From assembly GCA_903995115.1 (NCBI GenBank), contig LR877155.1, positions 2,501 through 66,500 on the forward strand: a DNA stretch of 64,000 nucleotides. Direction: 5' to 3'. The first letter of the stretch is position 1. Each line of letters starts with the position of its first letter. The DNA is from Angomonas deanei (taxonomy: Eukaryota; Euglenozoa; Kinetoplastea; Trypanosomatida; Trypanosomatidae). Under the pieces are notes generated by a model. It did no database searches and was not told the origin of the DNA. It saw only the letters and a list, made by a program, of their open reading frames with translations. Position numbers and translations under genes: made by a program. Below, one piece after another: positions 9,776-18,686 of the stretch.

Positions 9776-12511
9776 TTAGACGGAAATGATCGTAGAGCGT
9801 TCGATAGAACCGCCCACAAATAGAAGCGCCGCCGGATCACTCCATCCAAAACTCTGAACACGACAGTTTTGAACGGTTTCTCTCCATTCTCTCTTTTTAG
9901 GGTCATCTTTTGGTTCGCGGCACATCAGAACAGGAACGGCAACATTGCATGCCAGGGCCTTCATCAGCAGACGTGTGAGTAGTTTCCCGCGGAGCAAACG
10001 CAATGAATCCATCGTGGTACGATTCCCGGTTACCCTCTGTGTCCCTTTGACCATAAAGTCACCTAGTTGTTCCTCCAAGTTCGACCCCTTCATGTCGAGT
10101 GATTCGACAAAAGTATCCACTGCGGAATTGTCACTACTGGAGAAGCCCATCGTTGCGAGATCCGAGGTCGTTGTGTCAGCACACTCTTCGCAATGAATGA
10201 GAAAAAGAATGTCCCCGCTTTTCGCAATGAGATCCGCATATGGGGAACTGCGACTGTTGACCAGCACAAACGCTTGTCCGTTATCTTCACCACCAAGAAA
10301 CTCTGCTAGAACGTTCAAATAGGAATCCAATGGTTCACATTCACCTGTCGCAATCGAATGAGAAGCGAAGAGTATCCCACTGACACTGGAGTGTTTCAAT
10401 ATATTTTCATATTTATCTCCCACTTTCGTCGCACTGACGGAATGAATGAAGGCAGAAAGGCTCGCCCGAGTCGCTACCTTAATCGTCTTTCCGAAGCAAT
10501 CTGTGGAGTAGCCACTCAAATAAAGCGAAAAAATAGAGGCAGAAAAGACCTCAAAAGCACCACCGGTAATGTTGGTTGTGAAGAGAGCCCCACTGCCGTA
10601 GGCGGTTGCGGCCATGACTTGCTGTGCGGCTGAAAACGAAATCGTTACCTCCTGTCTGCCGTCCTCCAGGGGCAAAAACGTGGTGTGAAACAGTCCTAGT
10701 TTAAGAGGATTTACCGGAAACCCCGAAAACACATCACCAAGCCTCTTCTCCTTGCAGCAGAGAACGGCACGGATGCCTTTCGCCACAATCGCCTTGGCTT
10801 CATCATGGTCTAAATTCTGTGCAGCATTCATATATTTATACTTGGCGGCGACAAGGCACACAAGAAAGCCCGCCAGCGCATAAGCGCCCTCCGCGTCAGT
10901 GAGGGAAAACAAATCGTGTTCTGTCCAATTCAAATGACTATTATTCATGTCGTCCGCAGCGCTGAGAACAGGTTTTACATTGAACGTCAACGCTTCCATC
11001 ACCTCTACTGCCATCACAGCGCACCGTCTGTTTAGTACAAGTTTAGCAAAGCAGTCATTCTTCGGTAAGGCGGCGAACACTGACAGCGGAGATTTACCAA
11101 AGGTCTTGGTCATCAGCCCCTCGTACAGCATGGGGGACGGTTTCATTGTAACAGGTTCAAAAGCACCTGGTGTACTGCGCATGTCTCGAAATATAGAGTC
11201 ACTCGCGGTACTCACACAAATGAAACGATACTTGCGCGCAAAGCCAGTGGTACCACTGAAGTAGGCTGGCACATACTCTCCGTCGGTCGACACGCCGTTA
11301 ACGGCCTTGTACAACCAAGGGCACGCCGCCACCTCGTCTAGCACAATGAAGGCGACTTTGAATGGATTCTTGGATTCAAACGAACTCTTGAATTGGGTTC
11401 CCTCAGCAATACGTCGACAGATCCAGTGGTGGCACAGTGCGGCACGGAGGCTTCTTAGAGCGTGCTTTTCACTTTCGGTCACCTTTCGCATACATATTTC
11501 CAAAAATTCGGCTGTTTTATACGTGTCGTATGATCCGCGCCACCCCTCAACCCACAACCGTTCCATGGTTTTCATTGCATCTTCGTGCTTTTCTGCAACA
11601 GCATTATTCCAGTGCTTATTACTCTCTCCATTCACTTTCAGATAGACAATCAGGAAGTGATCGGCGCTCAGGGTACGTCGTTCCTGCGGTGTCTTACTTT
11701 TGCGGTAAAATCGAACGCACTGGAGCGCTGCTCGGGTCTTCCCAGACCCACTTTCTCCGCCGATCGACAGGGTGACCTCCGTTCGCGTCAGTTTTCCCCC
11801 CGCCCACCCCCTGATACTATCGATTTCGTCACACTTCTCAACTATGAACTTACCAGAAAGCCACTTCAGCTCTGGTTTGTTGTTTGTGATTAGGCAAGAC
11901 CCGTACTTTTTTATGCACGTTCTTCGTACGTGCTGACAAAAATCGTCCATTTGACAAGAGAGTTCGAGCAAAAATACGGCCGCGCAGGTGAGAATGCGGT
12001 TGGTTGGGTCCTTCGGCGTAGCGTACAAAACGTTTAGAAGAAATGTTGGGATGAGGGGGTTTCCACTCTTATTCTCAGCATGTTGTTTTTTTGCCGTGTT
12101 CCACGCTCCGGTGTACTGTTCTGGGCGTAACCCAAACACCGGGCTTCCCTCAGATATTTCAAGGAACTTTTGGATAACACCAAAAATCCTCTTGATGATC
12201 TCCTTATCCTCCCCCGTGAATTCTTCCTTTTTTGTCACCAGTTCATCTTTCGCTTTGACAGTTTTGAGTAAGCTCTTGGCCCACCGGGGAAGAGCGAAGG
12301 CACGGTTGACGTCAGCCTCTCCCAAACGGTCAAGCGTTTCCAAAAAGGTTTCGTTTTGGACACCTTTTGCACTCTTGGAGGGTGATTCACTGGGGGGAGC
12401 TTTCTTTTTCTTGCTGTTTTTTACCGGTGCGCTGAGTGACCTCAGGCGCTTCATTGTGACCTTCTCTGGCATAGGTTTACGTGATCTTTTGAAATTAGCT
12501 TTCGTCCTCAT
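9776..12511 (-). CDS. P-loop RHS/Crinkler-like protein, long copy
   Basis: About 911 residues. The N terminus (1-50) is Lys/Arg-rich with several possible nuclear-localisation clusters. A region of about 140 residues without a clear domain follows, then the P-loop core: Walker A GESGSGKT at about 252-259 and Walker B IVLDEV downstream. A C-terminal segment (ADLIAKSGDILFLIHCE) resembles the nuclease-fold domain of RHS-type proteins (inference), and the last 70 residues are conserved with the short copy. The open frame extends 121 codons further upstream, but it contains no ATG and crosses a CT-rich tract followed by AG at 12576-12577, which is the likely splice acceptor; hence the start at 12511. 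Sequence identity to the classical trypanosome RHS families is not obvious, so the family name is tentative. Confidence 0.7.
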   Translation of the reverse strand: MRTKANFKRSRKPMPEKVTMKRLRSLSAPVKNSKKKKAPPSESPSKSAKGVQNETFLETLDRLGEADVNRAFALPRWAKSLLKTVKAKDELVTKKEEFTGEDKEIIKRIFGVIQKFLEISEGSPVFGLRPEQYTGAWNTAKKQHAENKSGNPLIPTFLLNVLYATPKDPTNRILTCAAVFLLELSCQMDDFCQHVRRTCIKKYGSCLITNNKPELKWLSGKFIVEKCDEIDSIRGWAGGKLTRTEVTLSIGGESGSGKTRAALQCVRFYRKSKTPQERRTLSADHFLIVYLKVNGESNKHWNNAVAEKHEDAMKTMERLWVEGWRGSYDTYKTAEFLEICMRKVTESEKHALRSLRAALCHHWICRRIAEGTQFKSSFESKNPFKVAFIVLDEVAACPWLYKAVNGVSTDGEYVPAYFSGTTGFARKYRFICVSTASDSIFRDMRSTPGAFEPVTMKPSPMLYEGLMTKTFGKSPLSVFAALPKNDCFAKLVLNRRCAVMAVEVMEALTFNVKPVLSAADDMNNSHLNWTEHDLFSLTDAEGAYALAGFLVCLVAAKYKYMNAAQNLDHDEAKAIVAKGIRAVLCCKEKRLGDVFSGFPVNPLKLGLFHTTFLPLEDGRQEVTISFSAAQQVMAATAYGSGALFTTNITGGAFEVFSASIFSLYLSGYSTDCFGKTIKVATRASLSAFIHSVSATKVGDKYENILKHSSVSGILFASHSIATGECEPLDSYLNVLAEFLGGEDNGQAFVLVNSRSSPYADLIAKSGDILFLIHCEECADTTTSDLATMGFSSSDNSAVDTFVESLDMKGSNLEEQLGDFMVKGTQRVTGNRTTMDSLRLLRGKLLTRLLMKALACNVAVPVLMCREPKDDPKKREWRETVQNCRVQSFGWSDPAALLFVGGSIERSTIISV

Positions 12512-12575
12512 GTTGGGGGTGATAATCTGATAAAAATAATATAATAATAGTGAAAATGTAAAAAAGAAGTTAAAA

Positions 12576-12611
12576 CTGAAAAGAAGAGGAAGGGAGAGAG
12601 AGAGAGAGAGT
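12576..12611 (-). promoter_or_regulatory. Trans-splice acceptor tract for the long P-loop gene
   Basis: On the coding strand a run of CT repeats and T/C (plus 12579-12611) ends in AG (complement of CT at 12576-12577), 64 bases before the ATG at 12511. This is the usual kinetoplastid spliced-leader acceptor layout. A second CT/T tract at about 12963-12992 could act as an alternative acceptor giving a longer 5' UTR. Confidence 0.6.
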
Positions 12612-13353
12612 ACACGGAGGAGACGACAAGCACAACTCTGCAGCGAACAGGAGCGAGGTGGAACCACCACAGTGTTGTGAAAAGACTCGAGCAGCGGTGA
12701 AACCAATAAACAGACAAAAAAACAATCGTAGACACGCGCCCCCGTGAGCAACCGCCTCACACAACCTACTTTTCCGTCCTTCAAAAGAGAGACTGTGCGA
12801 ACTGCCTCCGATAACAGGAATGTGTGGTACACGGGTCTATCCGCACATCCCCGACTACCATTTACTGGGTTCACCCAACGAGCAAGTGAATTCTACTTTT
12901 GTGCCACCATCAGCACGCTATTTCGTCTGCAGGTTTATCACACTGTCGAACTTGGTCTGCTTGGGAAAAAAAAAAAAAAGAGAGAGAGAGAGGTGAAGTG
13001 ATTCACTGAGAAGTGAACCGCAAAGTGTCACCCTAAATACCACTAGCGTACAACGTTCCGTAAGTTTACTGTTAATAATAGGAAGCCATCTCAATACAGT
13101 CAGTTTTTCTTTCATTTTCTCTTAGAGTGGTAACTGCTTCCTTACGTCTATTTTTTTTTTTTTTTTACAAGTGGGGCTGTGTGGACGGCAGCATACTTCA
13201 ACGAACCTTATAATAATAACACGCACACATAAAAAACAAAACACACAAATTAAAAAAAAAAAGGTAAAATGGAAAGAAGTGGGATACGCTCTTATTGCAC
13301 TCACACGTATACATATATATTCTCTAACGTTAAACTATACAATGAGGGACGGA
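12612..13353. other. Intergenic region with GA and poly-A tracts
   Basis: Between the long P-loop gene and the Rab-like gene. Contains the purine tract AAAAAAAAAAAAAGAGAGAG at about 12966-12992, a T-run at 13150-13166 and a poly-A run near 13252-13262. The half near 13354 should be the Rab gene's 3' UTR. No gene seen. Confidence 0.5.
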
Positions 13354-14007
13354 CTAGCAGCAGCCCTTTTTTTCCTGGTTTTTGTTGCCCTCCAGGTTCA
13401 CACTAGCCTCGCGACCGCCAGCATTCCGACCAGCCGCAGACCCCACTTTCCCGTTTCTGTCCTTCATGTCCTCGAAAATGGATTTCGTGATGGTCTGGAA
13501 GGCTGGTTGAACGTTTTCCTTTTCTTTTGCACTGGTCTCCATGTATCCCATTCCGTGCTGCTCGGCCCACTGCATCGCTTCCTCCTTGGTTACCTGACGA
13601 TTTGCCCTGGCCTCGTCACTCTTGCAGCCTATGAGCAAGCAAGGAATGCCAGGCAGTGCCTGCTGCTTCACGCGCTCCACCCACTGCTCCAAGTGCTGAA
13701 ACGACGGCCGGTGGGTGAGATCGAAGCAGAGCATAACGCCGTTGGCGCCTCGGTAGAATGCAGTGGCAACGGACTGGAACCGCTCTTGGCCGGCGGTATC
13801 CCAAATCTGCAGCCGAACCCGCTTGTCCATATAGTTCATTTGATGCATGCGGAAGTCAATGGCAATGGTGGAGGCATAATCCTTGTAGAATACATCTTCC
13901 GACAGTCTCACGGTAAGGGATGACTTTCCTACACCACTATCGCCAATCACAATGATTTTGAAAATATAGTCGCAGTCACCTCCAGGTGTGGCGGGGGCTT
14001 TGGCCAT
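13354..14007 (-). CDS. Rab-family small GTPase
   Basis: 217 residues, normal size for a Rab. The order of motifs is canonical: P-loop GDSGVGKSS, switch I with STIAIDF, switch II WDTAGQERF, then the SAK motif (ETSAKEK), and a C-terminal CC for double geranylgeranylation. Such proteins cycle between GTP and GDP to direct vesicle traffic at an endomembrane. The base-recognition motif normally written NKxD reads CKSD here, an unusual Cys for Asn. I cannot assign the Rab subfamily with confidence. The ATG at 14007 follows a pyrimidine tract and AG at 14030-14031; the in-frame upstream extension has only splice-region character. Confidence 0.9.
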   Translation of the reverse strand: MAKAPATPGGDCDYIFKIIVIGDSGVGKSSLTVRLSEDVFYKDYASTIAIDFRMHQMNYMDKRVRLQIWDTAGQERFQSVATAFYRGANGVMLCFDLTHRPSFQHLEQWVERVKQQALPGIPCLLIGCKSDEARANRQVTKEEAMQWAEQHGMGYMETSAKEKENVQPAFQTITKSIFEDMKDRNGKVGSAAGRNAGGREASVNLEGNKNQEKKGCC

Positions 14008-14029
14008 AATACGGAGCTCTTTAACCAAA

Positions 14030-14060
14030 CTTGTAGGGGAAAGAGGGAAAAAAAGGTGCG
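14030..14060 (-). promoter_or_regulatory. Trans-splice acceptor tract for the Rab-like gene
   Basis: Coding-strand T/C-rich run (plus 14036-14056) followed by AG (complement of CT at 14030-14031), 22 bases before the start codon. Confidence 0.55.
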
Positions 14061-14143
14061 CATTTATTTGCCACTCAGTAGGTGTGTAGTCGACCAACAC
14101 ATCAAAAAGAAAAAAAAAAAAGAATGATCACCACTTGGCGCAT

Positions 14144-14356
14144 TTATAAGCGGATAACAGCTAACGACTGTTGGTGAAACACCATCCCATCCATGTTCAA
14201 CTTGGCGTCCTCGGCGTCATTCGCCTCCTCGTAGGACACCTCCATCTGTTTGGGGGACACCGTATAATCCAGGATGGGGCCAAACGAAGCGCACAGCTGG
14301 AGAAGCTCATCTTCTTTGCCCATTGTAGGAACTCCACTAATCCGAACACGACTCAT
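14144..14356 (-). CDS. Very short RRM-type RNA-binding protein
   Basis: 70 residues that make up little more than one RNA-recognition motif. VRISGVP fits the RNP2 strand, then a helix (GKEDELLQLCASFG), then strands and helix (MEVSYEEANDAEDAKLNMDG) ending in SLAVIRL. The aromatic residues usual in RNP1 are not obvious, so RNA binding may be weak or it may bind protein instead, as in U2AF-homology motifs. The ATG follows a T/C run on the coding strand around 14408-14425. Compact single-RRM proteins are common in kinetoplastids. Exact identity unknown. Confidence 0.65.
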   Translation of the reverse strand: MSRVRISGVPTMGKEDELLQLCASFGPILDYTVSPKQMEVSYEEANDAEDAKLNMDGMVFHQQSLAVIRL

Positions 14357-14668
14357 GTTAAGTGCTGAATGGCACGACAGACTATCGTTAGTTCTAACGC
14401 TAAACGGAAAAAAAAAAGGGGGGGCGGCTTGGGATAATTTGGTGATACTGACCGTTCGTCGGCCACAGATCGATCAAAAAAAAAAAAAAAAAAAAATACG
14501 GAGCGGTTGAAGAAGTCTTTCTAAGTGTCGTAAACGACATGAATCTATCACAGGGAGGTGGGAAAACGGAACAAAAACAAAAAAAAAAGAAGATCTTGTA
14601 CTCTATGTCCTTACGGTATAATTTCTTTTTTTAAAAGGAATGCTAACTTTATTATAGAGAGACGTATT
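14357..14668. other. Intergenic region with long A-runs
   Basis: About 310 bases with poly-A/T runs at 14408-14420 and 14476-14496 (T-runs on the coding strand). Serves as 5' region of the short RRM gene and 3' UTR of the coiled-coil gene. No gene seen. Confidence 0.5.
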
Positions 14669-15403
14669 CTACAGCATAATGAGGGAGCGCAATTCCGCCA
14701 GTGATTTGTCCGTTTCACGGAAATCAATGGTGCTTAACTCGTGAAGGGTGTCCGCCCAAATATCCTTCCCAGACTCGGCAGCATTGACGTCTTCCAAAAT
14801 ATATTTGCGAGCATCAGACTTGGCGTTCCACTCCTTCATTGCCTGTTCAAGCTGCCAAGATTTGTTTTCCGCCCCCTTGGTCGCGTTAATCTCGCGAATT
14901 CTACTCTTGATACTTTTGCACTTCTCTCGGTGGGCCTCACTCTGAGTCGGCAAGGACTCCTCTACTCGTCTGACATGCTCCAGCAGCTGCTGCTTTGCCT
15001 CGTCGCGGGAATGCACAAATTGGCTGTACCGCTCCTTGGCCTCCATGTCCTTCGCATCGGCGTCCTTCTTTCGGTCCAAAATGTTCTTTTGCCGCATGTG
15101 CAGAATCGCAAGGTGCTCCTCGTTACGTCGCCGCCGCTCCGCGACCTTGCTCTTCAACTCGTCGCTCTCCTTCTGAATTCGGTCGAGCTCTTCTTGCTTT
15201 GCCAGCACCTGGGAGGCTATGGCGCTGATCGTGACCTTGATGTTTTCCTTTTCTAGATCCCACTCTTGGGCACCCTTCGCAGCGTCGTTCTCAAGACTTA
15301 CCAGACCATTTCTTAGCTCTTCCAGCTCTTGATTACGTTCTTTCCGTTTTGCATTGAGGGACCGCCACGTTTGGATGAGTTGCTTAACCGCCGCCCCTTC
15401 CAT
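14669..15403 (-). CDS. Coiled-coil protein
   Basis: 244 residues, almost entirely charged helix with heptad-like spacing from about residue 10 to 220 (for example LVSLENDAAKGAQEWDLEKE, and Arg-rich KVAERRRRNEEHLAI). No signal peptide, membrane segment or catalytic motif. The C-terminal tail (IDFRETDKSLAELRSLIML) is less charged. The open frame extends upstream by 73 codons, which are hydrophobic and come from the T-rich intergenic DNA; MEGAAVKQL at 15403 is the natural start. Structural or cytoskeletal role is likely; the specific protein is not recognised. Confidence 0.75.
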   Translation of the reverse strand: MEGAAVKQLIQTWRSLNAKRKERNQELEELRNGLVSLENDAAKGAQEWDLEKENIKVTISAIASQVLAKQEELDRIQKESDELKSKVAERRRRNEEHLAILHMRQKNILDRKKDADAKDMEAKERYSQFVHSRDEAKQQLLEHVRRVEESLPTQSEAHREKCKSIKSRIREINATKGAENKSWQLEQAMKEWNAKSDARKYILEDVNAAESGKDIWADTLHELSTIDFRETDKSLAELRSLIML

Positions 15404-15692
15404 CGTGATAAAGGAATTCTTCTTTTCTGATCGGTGAAGTAGAAGTTCTAAGCGAATAAAACGATGGGTGAGAAGGAGAGAAACAAAATGAATGACCTCA
15501 ACGGTTTCAACACCATCCACAGAAAAACAGTATAACAGGACAGCTAAGCGAATGATGACAGGGGGAAAGGAAAGAGTCCCACAATAATACCAAATTACCG
15601 TTAAAATAAATATACTCCACAAAACTAAAACAAACAGCGAAAAATAAAAAAGAACTGGGGGAAAAAAAACAACATTTTTTTTTTTTTTGTAT

Positions 15693-17018
15693 TTATTGAT
15701 TAGGGTATGAAAAGGGCATCAAGTACACCGGTGGTTGGGACGGGTTCTGCTGGGGCATAAATATCATCTGAGGATTTGTCCCGGTGGGCATCATGACAAA
15801 CGGATTCCCCGTGTTCACAAACGGTTGTACATTGTTGTTAAAAGGCATCACGTTGCCCATGTTATTGTTCGGTTGGGAGGGCCAGCCGGTCGGGACAAAT
15901 ACCGTGCCGGGGGTACCGTTGGGGGATGGCACCACATTCGTATTGATGCCGGACCCCTGACTGGACGTTCTCGAGTGATTGCAGCTGTCTGACTTTTTGC
16001 CACTCTTTCCACCCAGCATAGAGAGCGGGTTCTCCTTGTTCCGCTTTCCTCTATTACTTTTTCGTGCATCGCTGGTGGTGGAGCTCCCCAACGAGGCCCC
16101 GTCGGTGTCGGACTCGGAGTTGTCCAGGTCAAACCGACTCTTGTGTGTGTAATGAACCACATGCACAAACTGACACTCATTGCCGTAGCAGCAGACGCCA
16201 TTTTTGGAGTAGTGTGCGCAGTGTTGCATCGTAACCGTCGTAGGCTCCTTGGACACTACCTGGTTATAGTACTCCTCGGCGCCTTTGGTGACAAAGATGA
16301 CGCCACTATCAAAGTCCTCCACCGGGGTGGCGGTATTGGGGAGGGCAATACTGAAGACCACACCGTTCGGGAGGGTGGGGTACATATCCCGGGTGGTCCA
16401 CCGGGTGTGCAGTGAATGCCGAAGGATCAGCCCTTCTGGTAAAAAGACCGCATTCATGAGTTCATTTCCCCCGCTGACCGGAACCAGAAAGTCTAGCGGG
16501 GAAGAATCGTTATCCAGGTTGGCATCGACCGCGGTAGAATTGTTCATGGATAGAGAGGAGTTTCGACGGAAGGTTTCCGTGTCCGCACCGGAGATGGTTA
16601 CCGATACAATCGGAGAGCCAGTCGCATTGCTCGGGACAAAAAATTTCGCCGCGTCCACGGCGTCCCCGATAGACAGCGTGGAGTGTAGCTCTCTACACAG
16701 TGAGCCATTACAGCATTTTTTTTCAGCATGAAAATTCGAGCAAAGGAACAGTTTATTTCGGCTCTTGTTCGGCCCGAGTTGGTTGTAGTCCTGCAAGTGG
16801 TCGACCACACCCCGGGTGAACTTCACACAATGGGAGGGAATGGAGTACATGTGATGCATGTCGTGGGTAAAAAAACGAATGCAATAGCCTACAGGAAGAC
16901 TCATTTCAGACCGCTCCTCCTCGGTGTGGACCGTCACCTCTTCGATGGACGGGGTCTCCATAATTTCCCATTTTCGACTCTTTGACTTTTTATTGCGAGC
17001 GTTACTCGCCACTGACAT
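15693..17018 (-). CDS. CCCH zinc-finger protein
   Basis: 441 residues with two CCCH fingers: CSNFHAEKKCC...CRELH near residue 95 and CAHYSKNGVCC...CQFVH near residue 270, both of the spacing C-x8-C-x5-C-x3-H. In trypanosomatids, which control genes mostly after transcription, such proteins usually bind mRNA and set its stability or translation. The N terminus is basic (KKSKSRK). The region between the fingers has no domain I know. The C-terminal 150 residues are Ser/Gly/Asn/Pro-rich and likely disordered, ending in VYLMPFSYPNQ. A second CCCH gene lies three genes away, at 20247. Confidence 0.8.
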   Translation of the reverse strand: MSVASNARNKKSKSRKWEIMETPSIEEVTVHTEEERSEMSLPVGYCIRFFTHDMHHMYSIPSHCVKFTRGVVDHLQDYNQLGPNKSRNKLFLCSNFHAEKKCCNGSLCRELHSTLSIGDAVDAAKFFVPSNATGSPIVSVTISGADTETFRRNSSLSMNNSTAVDANLDNDSSPLDFLVPVSGGNELMNAVFLPEGLILRHSLHTRWTTRDMYPTLPNGVVFSIALPNTATPVEDFDSGVIFVTKGAEEYYNQVVSKEPTTVTMQHCAHYSKNGVCCYGNECQFVHVVHYTHKSRFDLDNSESDTDGASLGSSTTSDARKSNRGKRNKENPLSMLGGKSGKKSDSCNHSRTSSQGSGINTNVVPSPNGTPGTVFVPTGWPSQPNNNMGNVMPFNNNVQPFVNTGNPFVMMPTGTNPQMIFMPQQNPSQPPVYLMPFSYPNQ

Positions 17019-17482
17019 TTTCAGGTGGGGAAAACAACTAAAATGAGATGAATATGGTTAGTTCGTATTAGGTTTGCTATTATTGGTATGAATACTCGTA
17101 TTGTCCAGCACGACAGTCGAAGAAAGGACAAGTAATTGAAATTTATAAAATCAAAACTAACAAAGAAAAAAAAAAAAACGAAAAAACGAAAAAAAAAAAA
17201 AAAACTACAGGGTTGTTCTTCCGGAAAAATAGTAAAGGAAGAAGAAGAAAATAACATTCTCGCGCAAACGCCAAAGGGAAAACAATAAAACAAAAAATTA
17301 ACTTTATTCCACTACGGATTGTGTTATATAAATATTCTATTCACTTGGTGATGGGTAGCCCGTTCACCTTTACAGTAAAGTATAATAATGATGTTTACTT
17401 CCCTACCGTCTAACGCGTTCGTCTTTTTTTGTGTGTGTTTGGCCTAGTTTCCAAAAGACTCGTCACCCTACCGCGCGCAGAC
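17019..17482. other. Intergenic region, T-rich on the coding strand
   Basis: About 460 bases with strong poly-A runs on the plus strand at 17165-17205 (T-runs for splicing of the downstream CCCH gene) and the 3' UTR of the Ubl/BAG-like gene. A 90-codon Phe-rich frame at 17021-17293 is a translation of the T-tract. No gene seen. Confidence 0.5.
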
Positions 17483-18490
17483 TCACTGGGGGCGGTGTAT
17501 TTGGTCTTGCAGGGCGGTAATTCGTTTCACGGTGTCTCGTCGTTTCTGCTTCCACACTCCTTCCAGCGTTTGAAGACCGTCCGTCTGCAAGAGGAGACGC
17601 ATCAGTTCCTCGTAATAACCTTTGCGCTCCACGTCCGTTAACGGCCCGTTTTTTGCGGCCTCAATTCTATTGACGGCGGCTTCAATTTCTAGCAAAACGA
17701 TGATTTCCGGATTCCCATACGTACCCGCCGCAACATAAACGGTGCAGTCGGACCTCATACCACAGTTGAAGAGCTTATTGTCGGTGGTAGCACTCAACGT
17801 TTTGCCCTTGTATACTACAGTAGCGCTACTACCCAACTGTGGGCAGACGCTGAGAATGGTCAAAAGAAGGTCCGCAACGGAGACATCGGCAGTCAGCTCC
17901 AGCTTTATTTCCTTTTCTAAAGAGGGAACAACACAGGTCACCGTGAATACCACCTCCTGCCAGTGTGCTGGGGTGTCCAACTGGGTAGGAGGCGGTGGGG
18001 GCGTTTGCTGGGGTGGGGGGCTGTTTTGCGGTGGTGCGGGGGGCGTCGCGGCGGGGGTGGGCTCCACGGCATTCTTCTTCGGAGTCGGCTCGGACCGCCG
18101 ACGTGGGACTTTGCCCTTCGACGGAGACGTAGTGGTGCCCTCGTCGTCCTTTTTTGCCTGGCTCCGTGCGTCATTGGAGTGGTCGGCATTCCGGTTACGC
18201 TCCGTGTGGTCGGCTCGCGAGGTCGCACGACTTCCTCGCCTGGATTGTCCCGGCATAGGGTAGTCTAGTACCAATCGACCATAGGGGTAGTCGCGTATCA
18301 ATTGGTCAGACGAAACCGGTCTACCATTAAAGGTGAGACAGGATTCCGGCGGATAACCATTCTCCTGCACAAGAAAGCTGATTAACTCTCCTACCGTGCA
18401 ATTGGACGATAATTGTAGATCCATCGTCGTCCCTTCCACCGTTGTCAGTTGTGCCACAACGGTGTCGTCTGCATCTTCTACATAGGCCAT
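17483..18490 (-). CDS. Ubiquitin-like/BAG-like domain protein
   Basis: 335 residues. Residues about 10-75 look like a ubiquitin-like fold (LTTVEGTTMDLQLSSNCTVG, then LTFNGRPV and a closing strand). A Pro/Ser/Lys-rich linker with a proline run (about residues 80-165) follows. A second ubiquitin-like segment comes next (VFTVTCVVPSLEKEIKLELT, then VVYKGKTLS), and the last 85 residues form helices resembling a BAG domain (IEAAVNRIEAAKNGPL, LMRLLLQTDGLQTLEG), the Hsp70 nucleotide-exchange module of BAG1-type co-chaperones. Ubl plus BAG in one protein fits a link between Hsp70 and the proteasome. The BAG call rests on pattern only. The start follows a clear pyrimidine tract and AG. Confidence 0.75.
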   Translation of the reverse strand: MAYVEDADDTVVAQLTTVEGTTMDLQLSSNCTVGELISFLVQENGYPPESCLTFNGRPVSSDQLIRDYPYGRLVLDYPMPGQSRRGSRATSRADHTERNRNADHSNDARSQAKKDDEGTTTSPSKGKVPRRRSEPTPKKNAVEPTPAATPPAPPQNSPPPQQTPPPPPTQLDTPAHWQEVVFTVTCVVPSLEKEIKLELTADVSVADLLLTILSVCPQLGSSATVVYKGKTLSATTDNKLFNCGMRSDCTVYVAAGTYGNPEIIVLLEIEAAVNRIEAAKNGPLTDVERKGYYEELMRLLLQTDGLQTLEGVWKQKRRDTVKRITALQDQIHRPQ

Positions 18491-18538
18491 TTGCTGACAC
18501 CACGCAAAAACAGAAAACAATGAAACTACAAGAGTAAC

Positions 18539-18600
18539 CTGATTCCGGTACACACCGAGGAGAGGAGAGAGAGAGAGAGGGGGGGAATAAAGAGAAAAAT
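18539..18600 (-). promoter_or_regulatory. Trans-splice acceptor tract for the Ubl/BAG-like gene
   Basis: A long coding-strand tract of T/C, C-run and CT repeats (plus 18559-18600) is followed by the first AG at 18539-18540, 48 bases before the ATG. Confidence 0.6.
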
Positions 18601-18686
18601 TGAAGCGCTGGAGAAGGGAAGCAACATAGAAACAACGAATGCGCAGCCGTAGAGAAGCGAACCTAAACCATCCGAAAATGTATCTA

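Noticed and set aside
7050-12511. Retrotransposon inserted in the P-loop (RHS-like) genes
   Set aside because: RHS loci are often interrupted by ingi-type elements, but I find no reverse-transcriptase motif, target-site duplication or terminal A-tail here.
12512-12874. Upstream extension of the long P-loop protein by 121 codons
   Set aside because: The extension has no ATG and reads through the CT splice tract; the product would be a hydrophobic artefact.
13171-13923. 250-codon plus-strand frame over the Rab-like gene
   Set aside because: Antisense to a clear GTPase, begins in a poly-A-rich spacer, and has no domain.
17021-17293. 90-codon Phe-rich frame on the minus strand
   Set aside because: It is the translation of the T-rich splice tract between two genes.
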